Shown here: positions 8,844 to 17,401 of the stretch, one piece after another
How positions within the stretch are numbered: the first letter of the stretch is position 1
Layout of the letters: each line of letters begins with the position of its first letter
DNA from: CAWIJJ01 sp963836405
GTDB lineage: Bacteria; Acidobacteriota; Terriglobia; Bryobacterales; Bryobacteraceae
Assembly (NCBI GenBank): GCA_963836405.1
Contig: CAWIJL010000011.1
Location: 150,787-214,786 of the forward strand
Reading direction: 5' to 3'
DNA: 64,000 nt
Made by a program: the position numbers and the translations under genes
The notes under the pieces: generated by a model
The model's database searches: none
Told to the model about the DNA's origin: nothing
The model's input: the letters and a program-made list of their open reading frames with translations, nothing else

Positions 8844-10221
8844 CGAGCAGAAAGTATTCGCGCGTTACGCGGCGCAGGATCATCCTCTCCAGCCGGTCCA
8901 GATCGTAAAGCCCATAACGGGCGGCCTCTTCGACCGCTCCCACCAGCGGTTCGCGCGGATACTCGCGCACAAACCGCAGCAGTTGCCGCAGGGCAAGCGT
9001 GACCACCTTGCGGCTGCGCTGTTTCAACCCCATGACGTAGTCGGCCAGTTCCGGCGCGGCGGTGACGATGGCCAACTCTTCGGGATGCGGATCGGGACGT
9101 GCGTCTCTGTGACCGCGCGGCGGGCGGTGCTCCGCCAGCATCACGCGCTGGTGCTCGGCTTCGGCGATGCGCCGGTGTGTCACCAGCCGGCGGGCATCGA
9201 GCTGAATCTCGATCTTGTCCTTGGTTTCGCGCACCTCTACACGGCGCCCGATCCACTCCACCGGCACGGAATAGCGGTTGCTGTTCAACGCCACGTAGCC
9301 TTCGATATCCACCAGACGCTGCTGCAGCCGGTAGACTTCCGGAATCCACGCCGGCAGCGGCTTCAGATGCAGCCGCTCCACCGCGAACAGCTCTCGCGGA
9401 ACCGCGCGGATGTGTTTCTTGTAAGTCGAGTTGACCTTGTCGCACCACTCCCGTGCCCGCTGATTCAGGTCCTCCCAACTGGAGAAAGTCCGCCCCGCCA
9501 GAAAGTTAGTCTCTATGAACCAGAACGGCCGCTCTACGCGCGCCGAACGATTGGTATTCCCAATCGCGTGCGCTACAAACTGAAAGCCGAAGCGCTCGCC
9601 AAAGGCGGCCATCTCCGGCACCGGCACCATGTCGCGTCCGCTGCCGCGCAGCACCACCACGTGCGTGTTATCGATCATGGTGCGGGCTGCCGCGCCGCCG
9701 AAGTAGCGCAGCGCTTCGGTGAGAAACACCTTGCAGTCGAAACGCCGGAAGGTGGGATAGCACTGGAAGAACAGCATCCGCGAATAGCACAGCACCGCAG
9801 ACGCGGTCTGCACTCTGCGCTTCTTGCCGCCCAGTTCCAGATCGTGGGGAGACGTGTCGTGCTGAAGCTCCTCGCCAGGCGAAAAATCATAGCGCCCCGC
9901 CGGCACTGGCGGTGCGTAGCCGATTCCGTGCCGCCGGCAGAACGCCGTTACTGCCTGATACGACATCTCCGCGCCTGCAGCCACCAACTCCTCATGGACT
10001 CGCACGAGGTTCCCCTTGCACTTGTCGAAAAGCTCCAGGATCTGTTGCCGGTAGGGTTCGGCCTTTTCGGTTCGGTGTAACTCCGGCAGGGCGGTCGAGT
10101 TGGAGCGCAGGACTTTGCGCACCGCCACGCGCGAGATCCCCATCACCCGCGCGATCTCCCGTTTGCTCACGTGCTGCGCATTCAGTTCCAGAATCGTGGT
10201 GCGTTGCGCTTGACTCAACAT
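8821..10221 (-). CDS. istA: IstA-like DDE transposase
   Basis: A 466-residue IS21-family transposase. The N-terminal helix-turn-helix (SKREIARVMGISRVAVRKVL) is followed by a second helical DNA-binding part and an RNase-H-like core. Candidate catalytic residues are Asp in LQHDTSPHDLE (about 122), Asp in MIDNTHV (about 186) and Glu in ARVERPFW (about 237). A C-terminal beta-barrel contains LNSNRYSVPVEWIGRRVEV. The ATG at 10221 is the natural start. The ParB-like frame upstream runs into this gene in another frame. Confidence 0.92.
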   Translation of the reverse strand: MLSQAQRTTILELNAQHVSKREIARVMGISRVAVRKVLRSNSTALPELHRTEKAEPYRQQILELFDKCKGNLVRVHEELVAAGAEMSYQAVTAFCRRHGIGYAPPVPAGRYDFSPGEELQHDTSPHDLELGGKKRRVQTASAVLCYSRMLFFQCYPTFRRFDCKVFLTEALRYFGGAAARTMIDNTHVVVLRGSGRDMVPVPEMAAFGERFGFQFVAHAIGNTNRSARVERPFWFIETNFLAGRTFSSWEDLNQRAREWCDKVNSTYKKHIRAVPRELFAVERLHLKPLPAWIPEVYRLQQRLVDIEGYVALNSNRYSVPVEWIGRRVEVRETKDKIEIQLDARRLVTHRRIAEAEHQRVMLAEHRPPRGHRDARPDPHPEELAIVTAAPELADYVMGLKQRSRKVVTLALRQLLRFVREYPREPLVGAVEEAARYGLYDLDRLERMILRRVTREYFLLDEGPDDD

Positions 10222-11098
10222 GCGGTTTCTTCTCCGTCAAAACTTCTTCGTCGATGCGATGGAGTTGCTTTTGAATCCGATCGATCTGGTGCCGCGCGGC
10301 TTTCGATTGCTGGTCATCCAACTCTGCGGCAGCGGCGCCAGCCAGTCGCCGCTGCGCGCGGTTGACGATCGCCACTACCATCTCCAGATCGCGTAACAGT
10401 TCCGCGCCAGCCCCGGCTGGAGCTTTCTCCTGCGCCTGCCGCTGCGTTTTAAAAAACAGCTCGGGGTCATCCAGAATGCGTTTGCGGATCGCCGGCGAAC
10501 CCTTGCGCCACGCAGCATAAAGTTGGCCCGCCTCACGCGTATCGCAGTGATACTGGGCGAAGATCACCGCTATCCGCTGGCAATCCTCCAGGCTTTGACG
10601 GGCCACCGGCACCAGAAATTTCAACGCCACCTGTGCCGGGATCTTGCCCTCGCGCACCTGCTGTTGGATCGCCTCCGGCAGAACCTCCACCAGAGCCAGC
10701 CGCCGGGATACCCAGCTCACGCTACGGTCGAAACGACGCGCTAACTCGTCGAGCCCATAGTCGAAGCGCCGCTCCAACTCCGCCAGTAACCAGCCAACCT
10801 CCAGCGCCGTCTCGTGTTCGCTCAGTCTCAGCGAGCGGTCCAGCAGCACTGCCGCAGCCTCGCTCATTGGCCATACCACTGCGTCCACCGTGTCTCGGCC
10901 CAGTTGCCCCAAAGCCGTGATCCGCTTATAGCCGTCGATGATCACGAAACGATCCGTTTGGCCTTCGGCTGCCACCACCACGATGGGCGTTTGCTGCCCG
11001 CTCTCTGCCAGCGACGCCAATAATCGCCGCTGCCGCCCCGGATGGTGTACTCGCAAGTGCTCCCAACGACGGTCGAGTTGATGAAACTCCAGTTGCAT
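9992..11098 (-). CDS. ParB/Spo0J-like protein carried by IS21-A
   Basis: A 368-codon frame. Residues 1-80 resemble a ParB N-terminal domain (RRLLASLAESGQQTPIVVV, then VIIDGYKRITAL), and 110-170 a ParB-type helix-turn-helix (ELARRFDRSVSWVSRRLAL). The GERR-type CTP motif of true ParB is not evident. After about residue 235 a basic coiled-coil tail follows. The last 77 codons overlap istA in another frame and are probably not meaningful. In the right-hand copy one base is missing at about 44574, ending the protein after 286 codons. A role in element maintenance, target choice or istAB regulation is possible. The first codon is ATG at 11098. Confidence 0.75.
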   Translation of the reverse strand: MQLEFHQLDRRWEHLRVHHPGRQRRLLASLAESGQQTPIVVVAAEGQTDRFVIIDGYKRITALGQLGRDTVDAVVWPMSEAAAVLLDRSLRLSEHETALEVGWLLAELERRFDYGLDELARRFDRSVSWVSRRLALVEVLPEAIQQQVREGKIPAQVALKFLVPVARQSLEDCQRIAVIFAQYHCDTREAGQLYAAWRKGSPAIRKRILDDPELFFKTQRQAQEKAPAGAGAELLRDLEMVVAIVNRAQRRLAGAAAAELDDQQSKAARHQIDRIQKQLHRIDEEVLTEKKPHVESSATHHDSGTECAAREQTGDRAGDGDLARGGAQSPALQLDRPAGVTPNRKGRTLPATDPGAFRQVQGEPRASP

Positions 11099-11141
11099 CA
11101 GACAGCCTGAATGTACGGCCGGCCCGCCTCCCGATCAATAT

Positions 11142-11639
11142 CTACGCCTTTAAACCCGCGCCTGCTTCCAGCGGCGCTCCCTTTGGCGGACGCGCTCCAC
11201 GGCCTGACGGCAAGCGTGCGAGCAATAATGCTGCAAGGGACTTCGCCGCTGGCGTGCGAACCCCTCGTAGCAGCCCGGCCGGTCGCAGGAATGATCGAAA
11301 AAAATGTTCCGGAGTGATTACCCTCGCGGCCCTGTTATCCGCCCCTTGCGCCGTTGGTTTGCGGTTCTTGACGCGCTGCCGATAACGCCGGCTTTGATCG
11401 GTCCGCTTCTCTTTGCCGGCCTTCGTCGCCCGATATCTCTGCTGCGCCTTCCATCTGGACCATTTCCGCGCCGCCTTCTGGCATTCCGCGCTGCAGTAGC
11501 GCTGGTTCGCCTGGCGTGGATGGAAGCGCTGCTCGCATCCTTTCAACAAACACAGGCGTGCCCGCGGGCGGCGTGCCGATCGCTTCGGCCGACCCTCTTG
11601 ATTTTCGGGATGGCCTGTTAGATTCTCGGAAGGGCCCAT
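11142..11639 (-). CDS. Zinc-ribbon basic protein upstream of the IS21-A genes
   Basis: From the ATG at 11639 (GGGAG upstream) this gives about 165 residues; a TTG at 11702 would extend it to 186. The core has a Cys pattern CLLKGCEQRF...RYCSAEC, fitting a small zinc ribbon, followed by a long Arg/Lys-rich helix (KAARKWSRWKAQQRYRATK). It resembles the 162-aa zinc-ribbon protein at 26464-26952, which precedes istA in another IS21 element: both have CxxxF(H)P, then QR(Y/V)CS and EC. This points to a conserved accessory of these transposons, perhaps nucleic-acid binding. The function is unknown. Confidence 0.7.
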   Translation of the reverse strand: MGPSENLTGHPENQEGRPKRSARRPRARLCLLKGCEQRFHPRQANQRYCSAECQKAARKWSRWKAQQRYRATKAGKEKRTDQSRRYRQRVKNRKPTAQGADNRAARVITPEHFFRSFLRPAGLLRGVRTPAAKSLAALLLARLPSGRGARPPKGAPLEAGAGLKA

Positions 11640-11805
11640 GGGAGGTGATGACTCCCAGAAGCTCCAGCCCTGGAGGGGAATCCACTCCTCTCCGGGGCGC
11701 AAACCTCCGGCTCAGTTACGAATCAACACTCTAACCCAAAAGGGTCATCTGGCTAATTTGGAGTCTCCGACTTTCCGCCTGTTCGGAACGTCAGAACTGA
11801 AGACC

Positions 11806-12270
11806 ATGCAGGTACTCGTCACGGATGGTGATCTTCTCGATCAACCCGTAGAAGTAATTGTCAACGCCTGGAACAGAAACATCATCCCTTGGTGGCTGTT
11901 GTTGCCGCAGGGCGTCTCGGGCGCGATTAAACGCCGCGGGGGAATCAAGCCGTTTCGTGAGGTCGCTCGCCATGGCCCGATTCCACTGGGAGGTGCGGTC
12001 CTGACGTCATCTGGTCGTCTTCCTTTTCGAGGCATTATTCACGTCTCGGGTATTAACATGCTGTGGCGCTCGTCTGAGTACTCGGTGCGTCACTCCGTTC
12101 GGAACGCAATGAAACTGGTCTCCCAACAGAACTTCTCCTCGGTAGCGTTTCCACTCATCGGAGCCGGCTCCGGCGGCGGTGCCCCTGAGCAAATTCAAGG
12201 ATTCATGCTCGACGAGCTCTCGCGCATCGACTACGAGGGATCGGTCTATATTGTTCGATTTCGTGGCTGA
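11806..12270 (+). CDS. Macro-domain protein carried by IS21-A
   Basis: A 154-residue single-domain protein, divergent from the other element genes. It has the macro-domain layout: VTDGDLLDQPVEVIVNAWNRN at the start, VSGAIKRRGG, PLGGAVLTSSGRLPFRGIIHVSGIN, SVRNAM, and FPLIGAGSGG. Macro domains bind ADP-ribose and some remove it from proteins or nucleic acids. The usual Gly-rich loop after VNAxN is replaced by IIPWWLLLPQG, so catalysis is doubtful. It lies inside the terminal repeats and is duplicated with the element, so it is a true passenger. Possible roles are reversal of host ADP-ribosylation, or part of a toxin-antitoxin pair whose partner is not visible. Confidence 0.78.
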   Translation: MQVLVTDGDLLDQPVEVIVNAWNRNIIPWWLLLPQGVSGAIKRRGGIKPFREVARHGPIPLGGAVLTSSGRLPFRGIIHVSGINMLWRSSEYSVRHSVRNAMKLVSQQNFSSVAFPLIGAGSGGGAPEQIQGFMLDELSRIDYEGSVYIVRFRG

Positions 12271-12330
12271 GGATTCGGCCTGGGTCAGTTTTGGCGAGCA
12301 GAGCCGGGCCACTTTTCCCGAGCGCCGAAG

Positions 12331-12521
12331 ATAGCCGCCACACATTTGCCTCAGACATGGTGCGCGCTGGTGTCAGCCTTCCGGCCCTGATGCGGTTGAT
12401 GGGCCACGCGCGGATTGAAACAACGATGGTTTATGTCGATGTCACGCCTCTCGAGGTCTATCAGCAGTATGCCAAGGCTGTGGCGCAGCACATCAGGCCT
12501 CTACCAGGCAGCGCATCGTGA
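12331..12521 (+). pseudogene. Tyrosine recombinase int1, C-terminal part
   Basis: After the ATAGCCG repeat the frame RHTFASDMVRAG...LMGHARIETTMVYVDV continues the recombinase begun at 1-352, supplying the last His of the active site (GHA) and the catalytic Tyr (VYVDV). It stops at 12521, where TGA overlaps the GTG of int2. It is cut off from its own promoter and N-terminus by 12 kb of inserted DNA. Confidence 0.88.
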
Positions 12522-13184
12522 GAATCAGCCGCTACGCTCCGCTGGAGCATCCGTTGGTGGAGCAGTTCCAGAGAGCGATTGACTCCCTGACCCCAGGCCT
12601 CGCTCCGGCTTCCGTCCGTCAGTATCGTGCCGTCGTCCGCTCCTTTCTGATCTATCTTAGTGAGCAGCATCCCGCTGTTGACGCGCTCAATCAACTGCGC
12701 CGCGATCCACACATCCTCGGCTGGTTTGCCGATCTGCGCTCGCAAGGCTTGGTGCCTGCCGTCTACATCGCACGCCTCCTGCTTATGCGATGCATGCTGG
12801 AAGAGCTTGCCTGGAGCGCCCAGGTCCCCGACTTGGTCTATCTGATCCGTCGCGAGGACATCCCGCGCGCTCCCCAGCGGCTGCCACGCGCACTGACACC
12901 CCAGCAGGATCACTTAATCCAGCAGGAACTACTCCGCCGCAATGACCTACCCTCCAATGTCCTCCTGCTGATCCGCCACACCGGAATGCGCATCGGGGAA
13001 TGTGTTGATCTTGCCTATGATTGCCTGCATAATGCCGGCCCAGATCGGTGGGCCATTCACGTTCCCCTCGGGAAGTTGAAGACGGAGCGCATGGTCCCGA
13101 TCGACTCGTTTGTTTGTCAAATCGTTCATCGTTTGCGCTTCTTCCGTTCTTTCGACCCACTCCTGTTTGACGGCAGGCTTCTAG
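12518..13184 (+). pseudogene. Tyrosine recombinase int2, N-terminal part, split by IS701
   Basis: It starts with GTG overlapping the int1 stop. It has a core-binding domain (SVRQYRAVVRSFLIYLSEQ), the first catalytic Arg in TGMRIGECVDL and the Lys hairpin near KLKTERMVP. It is interrupted at CTAG (13181-13184) by the IS701-like element; the frame ends artificially at 13213. The remainder is at 15049-15522. Removing the insertion restores DGRLLARPRHKQ. Confidence 0.88.
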
Positions 13185-13227
13185 TACTACTGGGTCACAA
13201 ACAAACATTCTGATGTAGAATTGTTTC

Positions 13228-14547
13228 GTGGGATCACGTCTCTCCGCGCCAGGCCCACAAGAGAGACGCTTCGCGGCGTATATAGAGGGCCTGGCGATTG
13301 CCGCGGGGCACGAAGACCGGCACACTCCTCTGAAGAATTACTGCAAAGGATTGCTGCTACCGGGTGAGCGGAAGAGCATTGAGCCGATGGCCGCACGCCT
13401 TGATCCTGAGAACGTCCAGCCGATGCGTCAGTCCCTGCACCATTTGGTGGCCAAGGCGCCCTGGAGCGACGAATCAGTGATCGGGGAAGTGCGCAATCAT
13501 GTGTTACCGGCGATGCGGAAGCAAGGGCCGCTGGTGGCTTGGATCGTGGATGACACGGGCTTTCCGAAGAAGGGGCGGCATTCGGTGGGAGTCACACGAC
13601 AGTACTGCGGACAAGTAGGAAAACAGGATAACTGCCGGGTAGCGGTCAGTCTGTCGGTGGCAACGTGGAGTTCCAGTCTGCCGATCTCCTATCGCTTGTA
13701 TCTGCCGAAGGAATGGGCCGAGGATGCCGAACGGAGAGAGAAGGCGGAAGTGCCCGATGAAGTTGAGTTTCAGACCAAACCGGAGATCTCGCTGGATCAG
13801 ATCCGCGCGGCGGTCGCGGCCAACCTGGACCGTGGCGTGGTTCTGGCTGACGCGGCCTACGGCATCAACACCGAGTTTCGCGACGGACTCACCAAACTCG
13901 ACCTGCGATATGTGGTGGGCGTGCAGAGCTCAATGACCGTTTGGGAGCCCGGCAAACAACCCTTGCCAGCCAAGCCGCGCGGAAAAATGGGACGGCCACC
14001 GCGACTCTTGCAGCGGACCGCAGACCACCAACCTGTCTCTGTGAAGCAGTTGGCGAAGAGCCTGCCCTCCGCTGTTTTCAAGGAAATCACTTGGCGGGAA
14101 GGCACAGACCGGAAGTTGCGATCCCGCTTTGCGGCTGTTCGCGTACGCGCAGCACATCGGGATTATGAGCAAGCGGAACCGCATGCAGAGGAATGGTTGT
14201 TGATCGAATGGCCGCGCGGGGAGGCAGAACCATCTAAGTACTGGATATCGACTCTGCCGCTGAATACCAAGCTCCCAGCATTGATCAAGATGGCCAAACA
14301 CCGCTGGATCATCGAACGGGATTACGAGGAGCTGAAACAAGAGCTGGGTCTGGGGCACTTTGAAGGCCGCAACTGGCGGGGCTTCCACCACCACGCGACG
14401 CTCTGTATCGCAGCGTATGGGTTCCTGGTGGCCGAGCGGAACCGTTTTTCCCCCTCTGCCCGCGCCGGGTATCTTGGATTCGCTGCCCTCGGGCCGGCGC
14501 CGGACTTCCGGCCGCGTGGGTCGCCGGGTCCGCCCAGAGCGACATAA
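13228..14547 (+). CDS. IS701-family transposase
   Basis: A 439-residue DDE transposase. Conserved parts are visible: RRFAAYIEGL near the N-terminus, WIVDDTGFPKKGRHSVGVTRQY (first Asp, about 112), VLADAAYG (second Asp, about 207), YWISTLP, and HRWIIERDYEELKQELGLGHFEGR (Glu, about 365). The last 25 residues (after RNRFSPS) are proline-rich and less conserved. The start GTG at 13228 is near the left repeat and leaves little room for a promoter. Confidence 0.9.
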   Translation: MGSRLSAPGPQERRFAAYIEGLAIAAGHEDRHTPLKNYCKGLLLPGERKSIEPMAARLDPENVQPMRQSLHHLVAKAPWSDESVIGEVRNHVLPAMRKQGPLVAWIVDDTGFPKKGRHSVGVTRQYCGQVGKQDNCRVAVSLSVATWSSSLPISYRLYLPKEWAEDAERREKAEVPDEVEFQTKPEISLDQIRAAVAANLDRGVVLADAAYGINTEFRDGLTKLDLRYVVGVQSSMTVWEPGKQPLPAKPRGKMGRPPRLLQRTADHQPVSVKQLAKSLPSAVFKEITWREGTDRKLRSRFAAVRVRAAHRDYEQAEPHAEEWLLIEWPRGEAEPSKYWISTLPLNTKLPALIKMAKHRWIIERDYEELKQELGLGHFEGRNWRGFHHHATLCIAAYGFLVAERNRFSPSARAGYLGFAALGPAPDFRPRGSPGPPRAT

Positions 14548-14616
14548 TCCACACTCGATTGCGACGCTCCGCATGGCTCTGGCGCGCGTCTTGCTGAGGC
14601 AACTACCTCACTGCCC

Positions 14617-14985
14617 CTACTGCGGATCCTCTTCGGGTTGAGCGTCGGCGTCGAAATCGACTCTATCGATACAGGTCTGGCGCGAAGATCGTGGTTCGGT
14701 GTGCCATGGCTCCGTACGCAACTCTGCCTTGCTGAGTTTCTCCACCGCCAAACAGCGCCAGAAGCCTCGCCCTTCCGACCGAATCGCCGGGCTGCGGTTA
14801 CTCTCTCCACCAAACTGGTAGCAGAATACATGCCGGCGGCCTGATTTCCACCCCAACACATGCGGACAAAGCAGCCGGAGCAGGCCATCGTAGACTTCCG
14901 CCACTGGCTGCATCCGTGTGGCCGCCAAGCGAAGCAGTGCATAAACCTCACTCACAGCTTGCGCTTCAGCTGGTTGTGGGCTCAT
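14617..14985 (-). CDS. Conserved 122-aa passenger protein of the IS701-like element
   Basis: It lies within the IS701 repeats, convergent with the transposase. It contains RLLCPHVLGWK, HVFCYQFGGES, WRCLAVEKLS, and TCIDRVDFDADAQPE. I recognise this layout from many small conserved hypothetical proteins (CYQ(F/Y)GGES ... WRCL ... hydrophobic-acidic tail) that occur alone in genomes; no function is known to me. The first 20 residues are less certain and a later start is possible. Because it shares the IS terminal repeats, it should move with the transposase. Confidence 0.65.
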   Translation of the reverse strand: MSPQPAEAQAVSEVYALLRLAATRMQPVAEVYDGLLRLLCPHVLGWKSGRRHVFCYQFGGESNRSPAIRSEGRGFWRCLAVEKLSKAELRTEPWHTEPRSSRQTCIDRVDFDADAQPEEDPQ

Positions 14986-15048
14986 ACCTCCTCAGAATAC
15001 ATAAACTCGAGAAGCCGGACCGGCTCCTATCTTTATGACCCAGTAGTA

Positions 15049-15522
15049 CTAGCCCGCCCTCGACACAAGCAGACCCTTGTCAAGCAACTGCGTTCCTACC
15101 TTCCCGATGTTGTCGCTGCCGTCGGTATCCCCACCCGCATCGTCCCGCACCAACTCAGGCACACATATGCCAGTGAGATGGTGCGCGCCGGGGTGGGCTT
15201 GCCTGCGCTCATGAAGCTGCTCGGGCACGTTAATCCCGAAATGACCATGCGCTACGTCGATGTTGTGGGAACCGATTTGCAGCGGGAGTTTCATCTGGCC
15301 CGATCGCAACCTCGGCACCTGGCGCCGCAACCGAAAGCCCCGATCTCCTCGCCTCGCGCAGGTCTGGACGGCGTCGTCGACTCGCTGCTGTTCGCCCAAC
15401 ATGCCATCGAGATGTTCCGCCGTTCGCTGCCGGGCGGCGCTCGCAAGCATCGTCTCGATCAACTCGCCAACCGACTTACCAAAATCCTCGCGGAAACCCG
15501 CAAACTCGACCCCGCCGGATAG
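15049..15522 (+). pseudogene. Tyrosine recombinase int2, C-terminal part
   Basis: It continues int2 after the CTAG repeat: RHKQTLVKQLRSYLP, box II HQLRHTYASEMVRAG, LLGHVNPEMT and the Tyr in MRYVDV. A C-terminal extension of about 90 residues ends in a helical region rich in Arg and Leu (LDQLANRLTKILAETRK). All catalytic residues would be present in the rejoined protein. Confidence 0.87.
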
Positions 15523-15740
15523 CGGGCAGAGATTGGCCGTATAAGGTGACAATTCGGTGACACACTCCGGTCTGGAGCACGAAATTAGTTTAGTGTGGAG
15601 TCGGAGAAATTCCTGAAGCCGAAAAAACAACTTCACGATCCTATTCACAGCGAAAAAAGAGTGATATGCTTTGAGCCGTAACTTCACTTTTCGCTGGTCT
15701 TTTGTCGTTCGAAGCGGCGGTGTAGTTTGTCCCGGGGGCG

Positions 15741-17174
15741 GTGGCGTCGAGCGGTATGACATTGGGGGAAAATCAGCGGCGAGGGAGCTATGTTGAGTGC
15801 CCGCTGGCGGTTTTGCTCTTCGACATGACGGGCAACTCTGAGGAAGGCCTCGAATTGCGTCGGCTTCTAGAGTCCGCGGACGGAGTCTCGGTGGTAGCCA
15901 AGACCTTGCCGCTGGGGCGCCCGGGCGGTATCGCGCAATTTCATTCGGCGGTAGTGCTCGTCGTACAACGCCTCCCGGGGCCGGAACAACAGCAACTGCT
16001 GTCCATCTTCGATCCACGCGAAGGTCCGGTGCTTGTGGCCGCACTGCAACCAGACGGGGAAACGATGAGCCGGTTGATGGATGGAGGGGTAGTCGACTAT
16101 TTCTCGCCACCCTGGACCCTCGCAAATATTCTTCCACGGATTCGAAAAGCGCTGCGGAGCGAGGCGCCACGCCAGGAGGAAGTGTCTCCGACGAAAAGGA
16201 AACTTGCGTTGGATCAGATGATCGGTCAGAGCGCAGCATTTACGCAGGCGATCAATCGAATTCCCGCGATTGCTGCGTGCGACGCGAGTGTCCTGATCAC
16301 CGGAGAGACCGGCACGGGAAAGGAGCTTTGCGCCCGGGCGATTCACTATCTGGGCCCGCGCTCGCGGCAACCCTTCGTGCCCCTCAACTGCGGAGCGATC
16401 CCGTCGGAGTTGGTGGAAAACGAGCTGTTTGGACACGGTGCGGGCGCCTACACCAGCGCGGCGACACGTCACAACGGGATCGTCGCCGAGGCCGAGGGCG
16501 GAACGCTCTTTCTGGACGAGGTGGATAGCCTGCCCCCGGGCGCGCAGATCAAACTACTGCGCTTCCTGCAGAGTAAGGAGTATCGACCGCTGGGTACCAC
16601 CAAGACGCTGACGGCGAATGTCCGCCTGGTGGCCGCCACCAACGCGGATCCAACGGCGGCGGTGAAGAGCGGCAACATGAGGCACGATTTGTACTACCGC
16701 TTGAGCGTGATTCCGGTGCGGCTGCCTCCGTTGCGCGAAAGGCGCGATGACATTCCACTGCTGGCCAATCACTTCCGGATTCGTTATGCCCGGGAATATG
16801 GAAAGACGCCGTCCCCCGTGCCGGCAGACGTGGCCGCACGCCTGATGGCGTACGATTGGCCGGGCAATGTCCGAGAGTTGGAAAACGCAATCGCGTGCAT
16901 GGTGGCGCTGAGCAATGACGGCCATCTGCTGGCGAGCAATCTCAACCTGCCGCCGGATGCTACCGGTCAGGATGATCCCTCCTCTCTGCGAACGGCGAAG
17001 GTGCAATTCGAGCGCGCCTATATCGAAGAGAAGCTACGCTCCTGCCGCGGGAATATCAGTCACGCGGCACTCGCAGCAGGCAAGGACCGCCGGGCGTTTT
17101 GGGAACTCATCCGTAAGCACGGGATTAAAGTGGAACAGTTCCGGTTACGGTCCGCGGCTGCGCATGGAGACTAG
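15741..17174 (+). CDS. Sigma-54 dependent activator with degenerate receiver-like domain
   Basis: A 477-residue bacterial enhancer-binding protein. Residues about 18-130 look like a receiver fold without a clear phospho-acceptor Asp (HSAVVLVVQRLPG). Residues 160-395 form the AAA+ core: IGQSAAF, Walker A GETGTGKE, the sigma-54 contact loop as GAYTSA instead of GAFTGA, Walker B GGTLFLDEVDSL, the RLSVIPVRLPPLRERRDDI region and DWPGNVRELEN. The C-terminal Fis-type helix-turn-helix is around 430-465 (GNISHAALAAGKDRRAFWELIRK). The Gly to Ser change in the loop is notable because this loop touches sigma-54. It stands alone, with no sensor kinase next to it, so input is probably not phosphorylation. 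The GTG at 15741 is assumed; an ATG is at 15756. Confidence 0.9.
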   Translation: MASSGMTLGENQRRGSYVECPLAVLLFDMTGNSEEGLELRRLLESADGVSVVAKTLPLGRPGGIAQFHSAVVLVVQRLPGPEQQQLLSIFDPREGPVLVAALQPDGETMSRLMDGGVVDYFSPPWTLANILPRIRKALRSEAPRQEEVSPTKRKLALDQMIGQSAAFTQAINRIPAIAACDASVLITGETGTGKELCARAIHYLGPRSRQPFVPLNCGAIPSELVENELFGHGAGAYTSAATRHNGIVAEAEGGTLFLDEVDSLPPGAQIKLLRFLQSKEYRPLGTTKTLTANVRLVAATNADPTAAVKSGNMRHDLYYRLSVIPVRLPPLRERRDDIPLLANHFRIRYAREYGKTPSPVPADVAARLMAYDWPGNVRELENAIACMVALSNDGHLLASNLNLPPDATGQDDPSSLRTAKVQFERAYIEEKLRSCRGNISHAALAAGKDRRAFWELIRKHGIKVEQFRLRSAAAHGD

Positions 17175-17401
17175 GTTCGTAGTTCCGCTTCCATCTCCAA
17201 CAGGCTGAGTGCAATCACGCCGTAACTTGACCGCGGACAGGGTAGAAACCAGTGTGGAGCAGGTTGGCAACCTGCGCTGTGGCTGTCTACCTCCGCATGC
17301 TCGCCACGATTGCGGCTCTTGCCAGCGCTCACCCGGGCTGGAACAGGACTCTTCATCCACAGCGAAGATGCCGAGATATCATCGCCGAAGGCGTGCGGGT
17401 T

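Larger units (their letters stand above)
7573..12330 (-). mobile_element. IS21-like transposon IS21-A, left copy, with passenger genes
   Basis: The two ends align over about 54 bp: CTTCGG(T/C)GCT(T/C)GG..., a first (A)GTG(A/G)CCC repeat and a second TGACCCAGGCC repeat, as in the multiple terminal repeats of the IS21 family. The 7-bp direct repeat ATAGCCG flanks it (7566-7572 and 12331-12337). Besides istA and istB it holds a 110-aa gene, a ParB-like gene, a zinc-ribbon gene and a divergent macro-domain gene, all within the repeats. A nearly identical inverted copy is at 42613-47327. The element is larger than a typical 2-2.5 kb IS21. Confidence 0.88.
13185..15048 (+). mobile_element. IS701-like element with an antisense passenger gene
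   Basis: Inverted repeats TACTACTGGGTCA (13185 on) and TGACCCAGTAGTA (ending at 15048) are flanked by CTAG direct repeats (13181-13184 and 15049-15052). YTAR duplications are characteristic of the IS701 family. The element is longer than usual for one transposase gene because about 500 bp at its right side hold a separate convergent gene. Confidence 0.88.

Noticed and set aside
8779..10080. A 433-codon open frame on the plus strand across istA, repeated at 44862-46163 on the minus strand
   Set aside because: It is antisense to a clear IstA with all its motifs, shows no family pattern and is His/Gln/Arg rich as expected for a shadow of a GC-rich gene.
1..15522. An integron explanation for several tyrosine recombinases
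   Set aside because: No attC-like sites or gene cassettes; gene order, overlaps and end repeats fit RIT and a separate int1-int2 pair.
15049..16239. A 396-codon minus-strand frame spanning the end of int2 and the start of the sigma-54 activator
   Set aside because: It overlaps two well-supported genes antisense, has no domain features and includes clearly non-coding spacer.
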